The notes beneath the pieces were generated by a model that was given only the letters and a program-made list of their open reading frames with translations, did not search any database and was not told the origin of the DNA. Positions 53,165-64,000 of a stretch of DNA of 64,000 nucleotides are shown here, piece after piece. Within the stretch, counting starts at the first letter, position 1; the number at the start of each line of letters is the position of its first letter. A program made the translations under genes and the position numbers. Where the stretch lies: positions 333,677-397,676 of the forward strand of contig CH002989.1 in NCBI GenBank assembly GCA_000149265.1, written 5' to 3'. Origin of the DNA: Ciona savignyi. Lineage: Eukaryota; Chordata; Ascidiacea; Phlebobranchia; Cionidae.

Positions 53165-53335
53165 TAGTCCGGCCGGTTATTCTGGTGATTTAGTGCGACG
53201 CCTTTCAATCGAAAGGTTGTAGGTTCAAAACTGTTCGCTAGCTATAGTTGGTTGTGTCCTTGGCCAAGGCACTTAACGGACATTGCCTGACCCAGTGGAT
53301 TAATGGGTTTTATTAAATTGAAGGAACGTTCACCT
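53165..53335 (+). repeat. SINE family 1, head and first half
   Basis: Good tRNA-like head: gtccggccggttattctggt, gatttagtgcgacgcctttc, cgaaaggttgtaggttcaaa, then cttggccaaggcacttaacg and tggattaatgggttttatta. Confidence 0.8.
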
Positions 53336-53639
53336 GTTATTATGGGGCGTGAAACAAATTGGTTTGAAAATGGTTGAATTTTAGAAAAAAATCTAGAAAA
53401 GCGATCAAAGTTGGGCATTGATGACACGAATCTGTTTGGTTCTTTAGAAATTCTATGCTTCAAGGATTCGGCTTTTGAAAATAAAAGCGAATGCAAAAAA
53501 GTGTAAGCAACTGAGTCTTTGATGGTTCGTCGCGGGTTGTCGGTCTTGTTCCGAAGGTATCCCCCAGTTGCGAAGTTGAAGACTTTTTATACCAACATTG
53601 AAAATAGCTTATGCAACTTACCGAACTAAGTTTTAAATA

Positions 53640-53728
53640 CACAATGGGCTTATCACTAAGATCAGATAAGTGTAAATTGCTATATTTATCGGTTGCGTTA
53701 ATTATTTCGCCACGCGACTGTACACGTT
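53640..53728 (-). repeat. SINE family 2, diverged
   Basis: caatgggcttatcactaaga, ttgctatatttatcggttgc, gttaattatttcgccacgcg, actgtacacg; ends as the other family-2 copies do. Confidence 0.5.
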
Positions 53729-54129
53729 AAGCACATTGTCGCAAATGAGCAACTGAGCACGTGAGCTCACGGCCGCTCCAGAGTATTACATAATATGTTG
53801 GAGGTATCTATTAAATGAAACACTGTATACAGTATTGATCCTGCAATGTGTGTGTTTCTGATCATCAGGATACAAATGATCAATCTATCAACGTTAGATC
53901 AAGTAAAGCCCATTTAAAACAAGAACGGTATATTCGACAAAGTTTTTTTTCGGCGGGAATTCGAATCACTATCGGCAACTAACAGACGCTTTGCCGAGTT
54001 AACGGTGATTATTTTTATGCGGTTAACTCAATTTTAGTTAGTGGTTTGTGTTTTAACATTTTATTTGTGATTTCCTCAATCGTTTAGCTTTTGCTATTTT
54101 TAAATTATTGATCCACTGGGTTAGCCGAC

Positions 54130-54405
54130 GTACGTGTGGATAGGATATTCATGTTTATCCTCGTGAATGGGAAAACCAAGAGGATTAACACACGGGCAAT
54201 TGTCAGATCACCTCGCGGCTCGCGCCCACCGTCGGGTTATCTGAGCTATTACAATGGGTTGTGTATGATTAATACCTTCTTTAATTTGATAAAACTCATC
54301 ATTTCACTGGCCTTTAAGTGGTTTACCCAAGGCCAAGGACACAACCGACTCTCTAGCGACCAGTTTTGAACCTGCGACCCTTCGGCTGAAAGAGCAAATG
54401 GGTTA
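54130..54405 (-). repeat. SINE family 1, near full length
   Basis: gtggataggatattcatgtt, gaatgggaaaaccaagagga, cgcgcccaccgtcgggttat, aaggacacaaccgactctct and ttgaacctgcgacccttcgg. Confidence 0.85.
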
Positions 54406-54494
54406 GTAGTTTCCATGTGCAACCTTTCATTGTTGCACAGTTTTATACTGGTATTGTTGTGTGACTACATGTATACATTTAAAACAACAAATTA

Positions 54495-54728
54495 CAAAGT
54501 CGGGGGAAAACTAAAAGGAGGGAAGGCGGGAAGGAGGGAAACTCCACACTAAAATAAAGATTAGGCCATGAGAGTTAGTTTTACACATGGGATTAGTGTT
54601 AGGGTTAGTTCTGGAGTTAAGATTGGTGTTAAGGGAAGGGTTTAAATTATATTTTTATAGTTTTAGTGAGCAGTTTTCCTCCATCCCTCCTTCCCGCTTT
54701 CCCTCCTTTTAGTGTTGCCCCAAAGTCG
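54495..54728. mobile_element. MITE (218 bp) with perfect 8-bp target duplication
   Basis: caaagtcg at 54495-54502 and 54721-54728 flanks an element with ~40-bp imperfect inverted termini (actaaaaggagggaa near the left end, ttccctccttttagt at the right). The arms are purine/pyrimidine-biased; the centre carries ttagggttag telomere-like text. Probably hAT-like from its 8-bp duplication. Confidence 0.82.
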
Positions 54729-55042
54729 CTCACTCTGGGAATCTTTTAATGAAAATTATCGGTTAAGTCTTTTATTTAATGGTTACCGTTATCGCCTAAT
54801 TTCATTTTTAACTACGTGTAGGTTTAGGTAATGTAAAATGTTAGTAAATGCTTATACACTTTTGGCGTTGTGTTAACTCTACTATCATGACACTTATGTA
54901 CACAAGAGATCTTGTCGAAAATTCGGTTACCATACTCCCATCCAAACCTTAGATTTATAGTATAGGCTCGGCTGTATAATAAGATTAATACTTTTTAAAC
55001 TTTTGCATCTGCTTGAGTGGAATAATTTTGTCCAAGAGAAAA
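54729..55042 (+). other. TUBGCP3 upstream region
   Basis: Presumed promoter and 5' UTR; no clear TATA box or other site that I can support. Confidence 0.5.
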
Positions 55043-58000
55043 ATGGGTGATGCTGAAATAACTCCCGAAGTTGCAGTGCATCATCTCTGCCAAGCTTTAA
55101 CAGGGAATAAAAATACAGGTAAGTTTATATAACCAATTTATATAACTAATGAAGGAGCATAAATTAAATAATAAGATATTTTAACAGTTTTATTAAACAT
55201 GAAACACCGAAAAACCACACAGTTCTTGTTTTCCCAGCCTAAATTCGTATATCACTTAGCTTCAACTTTCTAAGATCACTAAACAATAGGATAAGTTAGA
55301 CTTATAGTATTCCTATTTGTAGTACGTAATTTTATACTGATTTACATTTTCCCAAATGGCATGTTGAATTTGGAGAATTATATGTAATATTGAAAAAAAA
55401 TAGATAAAACGATCTAAGCAAAACCATTATTAAAAATATATAAAAAGTGAAGAAGCTTGCTTTGCTTAAGGTTTACTCCTGAGCAATGTCTATATTCCAT
55501 TACAAATTTCGAATAAATTTAATAAACAATATTGGGTATAAAAACCATATTGTTGCCTCAATTAAGTATTGTGTTTTTTTTACTCACTACAACTACCTCT
55601 GTTTAAAACCTTTTTTTGTGCTAAGTGGAATGAACGTGACTATTTTCTATTATCTCCTGCCAGTTTTTAATAGAATCAAATTGTCAATTGATTGCATATA
55701 CACAACATTTAAGATGCAGTTGCAAAGACAACACGTTATGCATTACGGATACTATCGCATTGTGAAAACCGATCGGTTCCAAATGTCGATGAGGTTGGAC
55801 TCATTGAAAAAATTAAAATTCAAAGTAAGATTACTGTATAAATCTCTTTGTATGTATTTTAGTCTTGTTGGAAATGTGCTTGTAAATAATTATTGAAATG
55901 GAACTATTTTTTAATCTTTGATACAAACTAATGTTCAAAAAATTACAGGGAAATATTTAAAGTCCCTTCCAACTGCTTAAAAAGATTGATCCCTGTTTTT
56001 AGAACAGTTTACCGTGATCAGAATGTAGGTACTAGCTTTGTCTGGGTGGGCCTACCAGAATTAAAGTAGATAATAAAGCAAATGGGAGATTAGCTGTTCA
56101 AGAAATGCATTTGTTTATCAAGGCACTGCCAATTTTTATTAAAGAACAAGTTTTTCCACTAACTGTGTTTGTTTTTTGAAATGTCTTTACTTTTAGTGGT
56201 AAAACAAGACCGTATGGATGATGCGGTAAAAATCACAAGTTTACATCGAAAGTTACAGCAGTGCAAGTTCTTGAATAATCGCTGGTCTATATTGTGTTTA
56301 CTCCACTCTCTATCTGGAAAAGCTGACCAAAAAGTAAGATAAACTAAAACTGTCTTGAAATTTCATAAATATACAACTGTTCCTTTTTATTCTATGAGTA
56401 TGACCTATTTCACTAATTAATAATAAGTAATATTTTGCAAGTGATAAAATGTACAAATACTACATTTGTAGAATGCAATGGTTCTATTCTTTGTGCAATG
56501 CGTTTAATTGTTTATGGCATATTTACGCATATAATGTTCTTTTGGCGCTAGTGGAATTTATTTATTATTTGCAACACCTGACTGGTTTCTGAATTAATAC
56601 TGACTGTCCCACTTTTTTTACATTGTGTACAGGTCTATCTATTCTAAATCAGTTCGTTTTGCGCAAACTTTTAAGATCTTGTTAATAATCAAAGAGGGTT
56701 TTTTGTTGTAATTTTTTTTAAATACCTGTAATTGAGTAGGCCCCTATAAAGCATGTGACAATGCAGTGACTAATCAAGATTTTTGGACGCTGTGGTTTTG
56801 TTGAATCTGTCGTGAATGGTAACAAATTTTCTTCATAAAATTGATTGACAAAAACAACTTTTACTGTAAAATTCTCCTTTAGTTTTCAGTTGGGTCATTA
56901 AAGTTTCGACAAGGTCTCGCAGCAGCGTCAACCCCCATTAATAGCAACTTCACCAATGACTCCATTACCTCGAGCAGTGGATTTGGCACGGCTGCTCCTA
57001 ACAGCTCTCATGGAGGTAGGTGCAATACTCTTGACATTTCTGTATTAATTATGACAAGGCAAGTATATGTATAACTCCTGTAGAAACAAACATGACTTCA
57101 TACACCTGTTTAGCTGGCTGCATTTAAAATGTATAAAAAATGATTTAAATAGTGAAATCATATTTTTAAGGCTTCTGCATGTGATATTTTGCTAAGAATA
57201 TGTTATTTTCACATAACATGGCCTTTCAATTCATCGTAATATATCTTTAACAAAAATTATATGTGTAGTATTCATACCTAATAGGCAAGTTTTGTTCATT
57301 TGGGATTTTTTTAGGTCTTGGAAGCATGTCCCAACTACCAAGTGAAATACACACTCCATACAACCGAACGCAGTCATCTTTGCAATCCACTGAGCTATCT
57401 TCACGATTGGGGTACTCTCTGACTCCAGCATTTAACACCAACTCAAAATACAACCCTAACTGTAAAGCGTATAGTTTGCACCTTGCAAATGAGACTGGAG
57501 TTGCTTCTCGTGGTTAAAATATCTATCTATTTACAAAACTTGCTGGTGGAACACATATTATACTTGGTTTTGGAGAACTTGGTTTTCATTTAATACCAAT
57601 TGAAACCAATACAACACAATCTAAAAATTTGTACTTTGTAAACTTTTTGTATCTGTTGACATTTCGGTATAATTTTTAGAATGAAAAATTTCAGCTTTTT
57701 GAATTGAAGTTTGTAAAACATAAAGCTTCTGAGGGTCATATATTTTTATGTTTAATTTATTATGTATTATTATTATTAAGGACAGTGATACATTGCACCC
57801 TTGTATTGCAAAATGTACTACCAATGAAAAGTAAAATGAATTAACATAGTACTAGGGATGCACAAACTAGAATATCGAATCTTCCGGATTCGAATCCTAC
57901 GGGATTCGAATCCAAATATTACGTTTATTTCGAATATTTGGATTCGAAATAATATACATTGCACATTAAGAAACTATAATTGCATGGAGTTCCTTTTTAT

Positions 58001-61000
58001 TTCCATTGTACATATTGCAGCAGCGTTAATTACAACGGATATTATAAGCGCGCCGACTTCCACCGTTGCGCTGCAATGTCTGTTTTATAATTACGCAAAA
58101 AATTCCTTGCGCATTTAAATAATTATCACATTAAATCGTCTAACCAGCGCCGCTTTTCCAGCGGTGTTTATTGCTTTGGTCGGCGGTTTGACCTAGGGTT
58201 ACGTTGACCTAGATTCAATACAGGACCACTGACGCACTCCCGTTTTTTCCATGTTCTTCCCATTACTAAGTATTAGCTAGAGAGAACAGTAGGCTAACAT
58301 CGGTTAACGGTTAACGGTTTTTTTCTTTGATCAGTTAACCGTTATAAGAATTTGGGTTCTTGCACAGCCCTTGCAGACACATAAATATTTGGTATATTCT
58401 TTCCGTATTGTTGACGCTGAGCAGCGTATTAACGACCATGCAATATTTTAGCGGGGAAAGTAGTTAGATTAAACACTTAAACTCCTGGCTTAATCTTTTA
58501 ACTTTGTAAATCGTTAGTATCATAGTTCTATCCCAGTTAGTTCGAGGCATAGGGCCGATTGTGACGTCATAAAATTTCGCGCAACGGTAACATTTTACTG
58601 AAATCGCCGCCTATGATTTTAAGTATGTAACACACTGGCCAAAGAGGTAGTCAGCGGAAGCAGGAATTTTTGACGATCTTGCCACTTTAACTCGAGTTTG
58701 CTTTTTAATATAGAATAGGATTCGATATTCTGGATTCGAAATAACTATTCTAGAATACCAAGATATTCTAGTTTGTGCATCCCTAGTACAAAGATATATT
58801 GTGCATGTTGCACCACCTTTTTTTAGATTTTGCTTAACTAACTTAAACATAAAAACACATTTTTTAAATGACAACAACCTACTTTGTTGCTACACATTTT
58901 TATCTTTGGCAAAGCAGCAAGGTATATTAATGTACTTAATAGTTATTATAACCTTTAAAAAACATTGCCACACTTTAAAGTAATTTTACATATTGCTTAT
59001 GTGTACTCGATACAACCCTAATTATTTTCTCCAATGTACAGCTCAAATTAAAAGCGACAACACAATATTGCATCAAGGTTCTCTATCAAAGTCTGTTAGC
59101 AACAGAAGTAAAGTAAGTAAATGGATGTTTTAACTTGTATATCTATGTTTGAGTAGTTTTAATGTTGAACATAAAATAACAAGTCAGTCTATGTTCAAGA
59201 ACATGGTCAGAATGCAATATTGTTTCTTCTCGTTCCAAATAATGTGATACTATAACATGTGTTGTCATTCTACCGTTATACCAACAAAGTTATTAGCCAG
59301 TTAATATTAGAAACTTACACATTCATTTTCCATCAATGTCAACTTTGCTAATTTGTGAAAAGAACTGTGATTTCTGGTCCTGCCTGGGCCAACTATTTAT
59401 CAAAACAATTTTGAAGTTTATAACCTAATATATTTGTAGTTTTTAACTGAAAACCCACAAATCAAAGTCTGGCATAAACCAAGTCTTACCAGTTATTTGT
59501 TTAAAAAATTGCAATTATGATTACATTTACAAATTTTACCTCCAGGTAAACGAGGACTTCCTCATCCAGCAACTGCTGTATGTACTTCAGGGCATCGAAA
59601 CAAAGAACATTAAGCACAGCACACGGGAAAATGCATTTTGTCTCAACAACGACGTATGTATCTTACAACATTAGAAGGTGGATTCAATGCAACAGTAATC
59701 TTAAAATTTTGAATCTCATTATTGTTGAATAATCAGATGTCATTTTTTTAAAATTAAAAGCTAGTCTTAGCCTCGTTTTTAGGATTAAACACTGGTTTTG
59801 ATCCCGTTACCATATTTTGTTGAATAATCAATTTTATTTGGTTAGGAATTAAAACCTGGTTTTGAACCCTTTTTTCATAATTAAAAGCCAGTTTCAATCA
59901 CATAACCTTTTGGCCGAATGACAGACACATTATCATTAACACAAACTGGTCTTACAACATTGATTTATTCCTCAAAAAAAGTTCGTTATCCTCAGATTGA
60001 CGTTGACAAAAGGGATCGGCAACTGGTACACAAGTTATGTGAGCTTGGCTGGTTGCACAACCGAATAAAGAAGTATATAAGCACCCGCAACAAGGACAAG
60101 GCTTTTGGATTGATTGGACAGGTAGCGTGCTGGGTTTTGTTGTTTTGCAAATTTGAAACTTGTCATTTTGAATTTTAACTCCTGTTTGCATGTATTGCAC
60201 GTCCAAAATTGCAGTTGGTTATAAACAACACTAAAATGCATTTGAAAAAATGGGACACATATTGTTTTTGTCCGTTTTTTTTTTTTTTTTTTTTTGTTAA
60301 ACGCTTGACAGGCATGGCTTGAGGCTCCGACATATACCAGAAGGGATAATGGAATTGCAATGAAACTTAGTCATTTGTTAGACCACATGGTCGAGATAAA
60401 CAGAAACCAAAATTTTGGGTAATACACCTAGGGGAATTCCCCTGGGAGGTGAAAAACCAAAACGGTATTTTTTCAAAAAAATTACTTTTTTTTGGCATAG
60501 CGCATAAACGGCTGCTCCAATTTTGATCAGATTTGGTAAAATAGTAGCATGTTAGCCAATGCGTTACGAATTAGAAGAAACAAAATATTTACCTAGGGAA
60601 ATACCCTAAAATTGAAGATATGTTTCTAAATAAAGATTGTGACAGGCATGGATTGTGGCTCCGACATCTAACAGAAGGGATAATGGAATCCCAATGAAAC
60701 TCTGTCATTTGTAAGACCACATGGTCTAGATATGCACAAACTAAAATTTTGGATAATAAATCCAGGGGAATTCCCTTGATACGTTAAAAACCTAAACGGT
60801 CTTTTTTTCTAATATTTTTAGCTTTTTCGGGCATAGCGCTTAAACGGCTGCTTCAATTTTAATTAGATTTGGTTGAATGTAAGTAATTAGTCACTTATTT
60901 AACACCTAAAGAAAATAAAAAAATTCCCTAGGGAAATATACCCCAAAAAATAGGATTTTGTTCTTAAATCAGGATTGTGACACAGCATGCCATTTCACCC

Positions 61001-64000
61001 CGACATTTACCAAAAGGAGTAATGGAATCGCAAATAAAATTTAAGATTTGTTACACAACATCGTATAGATATGCAGAAATCAAAATTGTAGGTGATAAAT
61101 TTAGGGAAATTCCCCTGAGACCTTATAAACCAAAACGGTGTTTTATCTAAAAAAATAGCTTTTTACGGGATAGCGCTTGAACAGAATCTCCAATTTTAAT
61201 CAGATTTGGTAGAATGTAAGTGTATTAGTGACTTATTTAACAATTAAAACAAATAAAAAAGATAACCTAATGAAATACCCTAAAAAATAAGATTTTTTCC
61301 TTAAATCATGTTAGCAAATGCATGGCATGCTGGCGACCCGTTATCTACCAGAAAGAGTAATGGAATCGCAATAAAAATTTGACATTTGTAAGAGAACATG
61401 ATCTAGATATGCAGAAACTATAATTTTGAGTAATGAATTCAGGGGAATTCCCCTGAGACGTTAAAAACCAAAACTTTTTTTTCTAATAAATTATCTTTTT
61501 GGGGCATAGCGCTTGAACGGCTGCTCTAATTTTGATCAGATTTGTTAAAATCTTGGACCATTAGACACTCTGTGGAAATTAAAAAAAAAAGAAAACATTT
61601 ACATAGGGTAATTTCCTTAAAAACGAAGATATGTTCTCGAATTATGATTGTGACAGGCATGCCATATTGCACTGACATCTCCAACAAGGAGTCGACAAAT
61701 CAGATTCAAACTTTAAGAATTGTTACATAACATGACCTACTTATGTAAAAACAGAAACTTATCCACTAAACCCAGGGGAATTTCCCGAAACCATGAAAAA
61801 CTAAATCGGGCTGTTCTGGGAATTTAGCTTCATTTCACTACAGCGCTTGAAAAGAAGCTTTAATTTAAAGCATTTGTGGTTAAATATTTGTAAATTTAGG
61901 ACGTTTATTCTTTATTTAACTACACATGGAAAATAAGTTTGGTTGGTTAACTATGGGACCCATGCGTTTATGCTTGCAGAAACAAACTACATACTTGGTG
62001 TATAATATATAAATTGTGGTTAGGGACCCTGTAGCATGAATATATGGCATACAACATGTGTTTTACAAATAGTGTTGGTTAAACACGTGGTTGACACTCT
62101 ATAGTTTTACTTTTATTTTTGCTTTGTGATTGTGCATTGACTAATGACCTTTACTTGCAGCAGGTTGATCGGGTTCATTAGCATGGTAACTTATTTGGAC
62201 TACTTCTTTTTTGTAGATACTTGTTTCATTATAAATTTGTTTTAACTTATTTGTGATTTCAAACTATTGAAGCTTTTTAATAGCATGTCCGACTGTCAAC
62301 TGAGAAGTTTAAGGATTAAAACCAGCCACTAAGCTAGAACTTGAACACATTCCATTAATATCTTTATCAAAGAACTGTAAGGATGATTTTGTCATCTACA
62401 ACACTGCAAGCCTTGGTAACTAAAATATAAGTATGCAGTGTTCTGATAAATAACCTTGTTGTAATGCCCCCTTTTTCCATCCACGAAAATAAACAATATA
62501 GTGTCCTACTATTTACGCACAGTTTCTGATTTCCAGGCCTTCTGTGCAGCACTGCAGCAAGAACTGAACGCATACTACAAACTCCTCTCAACTCTTCAGT
62601 CTCAAGCTCACCAGGCTAATGCAGGAGGGGCTTCCCCTCTTACACTTGCCAAGCTGGTTGTGTGGACAAATGAGCCACTGGATCAGCTCAAGTGGATCGC
62701 GGCTCTTGTGGACAACTGCCAAGGTTATACTAGTTCATTGATTGCCTTCACGCCCTTCACTGAATCCCACTCATAGCATTTGCTCTTAGCACTTAGTTAA
62801 TTTTTCATTCCCCAAAATATATTTCCCATTAAGTTAAGTTAGCATATGACATGATATTTCTATTGATATTAGAGTTTAAACTAAGAAAGCTGTTATCTGG
62901 TTGTGCAGTTAAAAGTATTGTAGTCCCTAACAACAGCTTTACAAATAAACATCCCATTTTGGGATTTTTAATATAATCTGTAATGTGCCATTTAAGTGAT
63001 CTGAATTTGTTACTTGTTGTATTCCTACCAGTTTCACTAACATTTACGGTAACTTTTTTTTATTCGACTGACATGCTTGGGAAAAATACAATCCAATTTA
63101 TTTACGGCATGTCACCATTTTCGTTTGACATTTTCAGGTAAAAAAGGTGGCACGTTGGCCTCCATGGTCCACTCGTTTCTACAGACAGGTGATCCCACCT
63201 CTCGCCAGATCACACGGCGCATCCTGCAAGTCGTTTCGCAGCCGATCTTTCATTTCATCAAGAAGTGGATTTACGAGGGGGAACTGCACGACCAGTTTCT
63301 AGAGGTTCGTGAAGATGTTTTTACCGTTTTTATACTTTTTCTGGCACAATACACGCAATCGTCAGATCACCTTGCGCCCATCGTCGGGTTACCAGAGCTA
63401 TTGCAGTGTGTTGTGTATGATAAACATTTTCCTTCATATTGGTAAAACCCATCAATCCGCTGGATTCAGGCAATATCCGTAAAGTGCCTTGCCCTAGGAC
63501 ACAACCGACTAACTAGCGTCGTAGGCAGTGTACAATATGTGTGTACAGAATGGCATAGCATGGCAATGCATATACATAGAGTTTACGTTAAAAAAATCTC
63601 AAAGTCTAAAGAATAAAAACGTCACAAAAGCATGCTAATCGGGTAAACAAGAGTCCTGTTCAATATTTGAAAGAATATCCAATACTAACAGCTAAAACAT
63701 GTTATTTAAAAAAGTTTGTTAAAGCAGTTTGAGACATTTTATAAAATATTTTTCGAGATTGCTATTATGTATATTTAACATTATTTTCTTACAATTGTTT
63801 GTCTTTCCAGATACTAATGATGCCTTTATAGGTAAAAAGTGTATGTTGAAAAATAAGACTACATTTTATCTTCCAACTGATCTCAATATAGTTTCCAGCT
63901 TTATCTGTAGCATATTTTTATTTCAACAACCTTTTTCAGTTCTTTGTCGCTGCTGATCTATCTGTTGGAAACGAGAGGTTGTGGTACGATAAATATCGGA
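55043..64000 (+). CDS. TUBGCP3: gamma-tubulin complex component 3, 5' part
   Basis: Core subunit of the gamma-tubulin ring complex that nucleates microtubules at centrosomes and spindle poles. Exons: 55043-55118, 55714-55824, 56197-56333, 56883-57015, 57315-57512, 59042-59112, 59546-59653, 59996-60121, 62537-62723, 63138-63304, 63940 to past 64000; 425 codons before the window edge, every phase joined. N-terminal module MGDAEITPEVAVHHLCQALT, TTRYALRILSHCEN and VKITSLHRKLQQCKFLNNRW with ILCLLHSLS; then a Ser/Asn-rich linker (exons 4-6); then the GRIP1 domain from FLIQQLLYVLQGIETKNIKH, with LCELGWLHNRIKKYISTRNK, AFGLIGQAFCAALQQELNAY, AALVDNCQG and FIKKWIYEGELHDQF and FFVAADLSVGNERLWYDKY. Introns 5 and 8 are enlarged by transposons. 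Confidence 0.95.
57850..58788. mobile_element. TIR element (935 bp) in TUBGCP3 intron 5
   Basis: Inverted termini ctagggatgcacaaactaga (57852) and tctagtttgtgcatccctag (ending 58786), perfect over 20 bp and continuing with atatc/gatat. TA on both sides could be the target duplication. The interior near each end carries ggattcgaatcc-type palindromes (57890-57950, 58715-58745). No transposase visible; superfamily uncertain (Tc1/mariner-like by TA, or hAT-like by the aggga start). Confidence 0.82.
60249..62108 (-). mobile_element. element of ~330-bp repeats, copy 2, in TUBGCP3 intron 8
   Basis: Reverse complement of the 16194-18187 element: atgggacacatattgttttt and a T tract at the left, the tgtttctgcaagcataaacg segment (in reverse) near 61965, and cacgtggttgacactctata at the right. 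Interior palindrome sites at about 60430, 60763, 61091, 61440 and 61770, a ~330-bp period. No open frame. The boundary near 60249 is uncertain, because similarity to copy 1 stops at caaatg. Confidence 0.78.
63345..63525 (-). repeat. SINE family 1 in TUBGCP3 intron 10
   Basis: cacgcaatcgtcagatcacc, gcgcccatcgtcgggttacc, gctggattcaggcaatatcc and cctaggacacaaccgacta; body only. Confidence 0.8.

Noticed and set aside
55486-55896. 136-codon plus-strand frame
   Set aside because: Overlaps TUBGCP3 exon 2 (55714-55824) in the wrong frame; the true frame matches the family and both phases.

Overview
The window is eukaryotic, AT-rich metazoan DNA: multi-exon genes with short GT-AG introns, single-gene spacing of a few kilobases, LTR, hAT-like and SINE elements, and a 795-base assembly gap (20029-20823). 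Family content (TUBGCP3, TMEM145, TIMM29, ETHE1, a CTHRC1-like secreted protein, CUB/MAM proteins) fits an invertebrate. Gene compactness, base composition and SINE style suggest an ascidian such as Ciona; this is inference, not proof.

Layout. 1-1097: last three exons of a CTHRC1-like gene (+), with a decayed copy of its last exon at 1955-2095. 2230-6290: a diverged local duplication. Its first copy holds a three-exon minus-strand gene (2985-3425) for a 64-residue secreted peptide with a signal sequence, a Trp/Lys/Arg-rich core and an acidic tail, the layout of an antimicrobial-peptide precursor; the second copy is decayed. 7757-11763: complete eight-exon ETHE1 persulfide dioxygenase (-). 13604-19334: a young BEL/Pao LTR retrotransposon with near-identical LTRs and a perfect 5-bp target duplication; gag-protease is open, pol is mostly deleted and is interrupted by a 2-kb element made of about five 330-bp repeats. 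21122-21590: hAT-type MITE. 22398-23090: TIMM29 (+). 23426-29901: TMEM145 (+), 14 exons, with two homopolymer frameshifts in exon 10. 30536-30756: 36-bp repeat with a 72-bp higher-order alternation. 36290-37632: GNAT acetyltransferase of the arylalkylamine type (-). 40487-40808: hAT-type MITE. 41818-46215 (+) and 46494-51324 (-): two convergent, paralogous secreted CUB-MAM genes with the same intron phases but different C-terminal modules. 54495-54728: MITE with a perfect 8-bp target duplication. 55043-64000: 5' half of TUBGCP3 (+), whose introns hold a TIR element and a second, inverted copy of the 330-bp-repeat element.

The genes do not form one pathway. ETHE1 (sulfide oxidation) and TIMM29 (TIM22 import complex) are mitochondrial; TUBGCP3 is cytoskeletal; TMEM145 is a GOLD/seven-TM membrane protein; the CTHRC1-like, peptide and CUB-MAM products are secreted. 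Two tRNA-derived SINE families are spread through introns and intergenic DNA in both orientations.

Exon models were read by eye from splice sites, phase continuity and recalled family sequences; boundaries may be off by a base or two.
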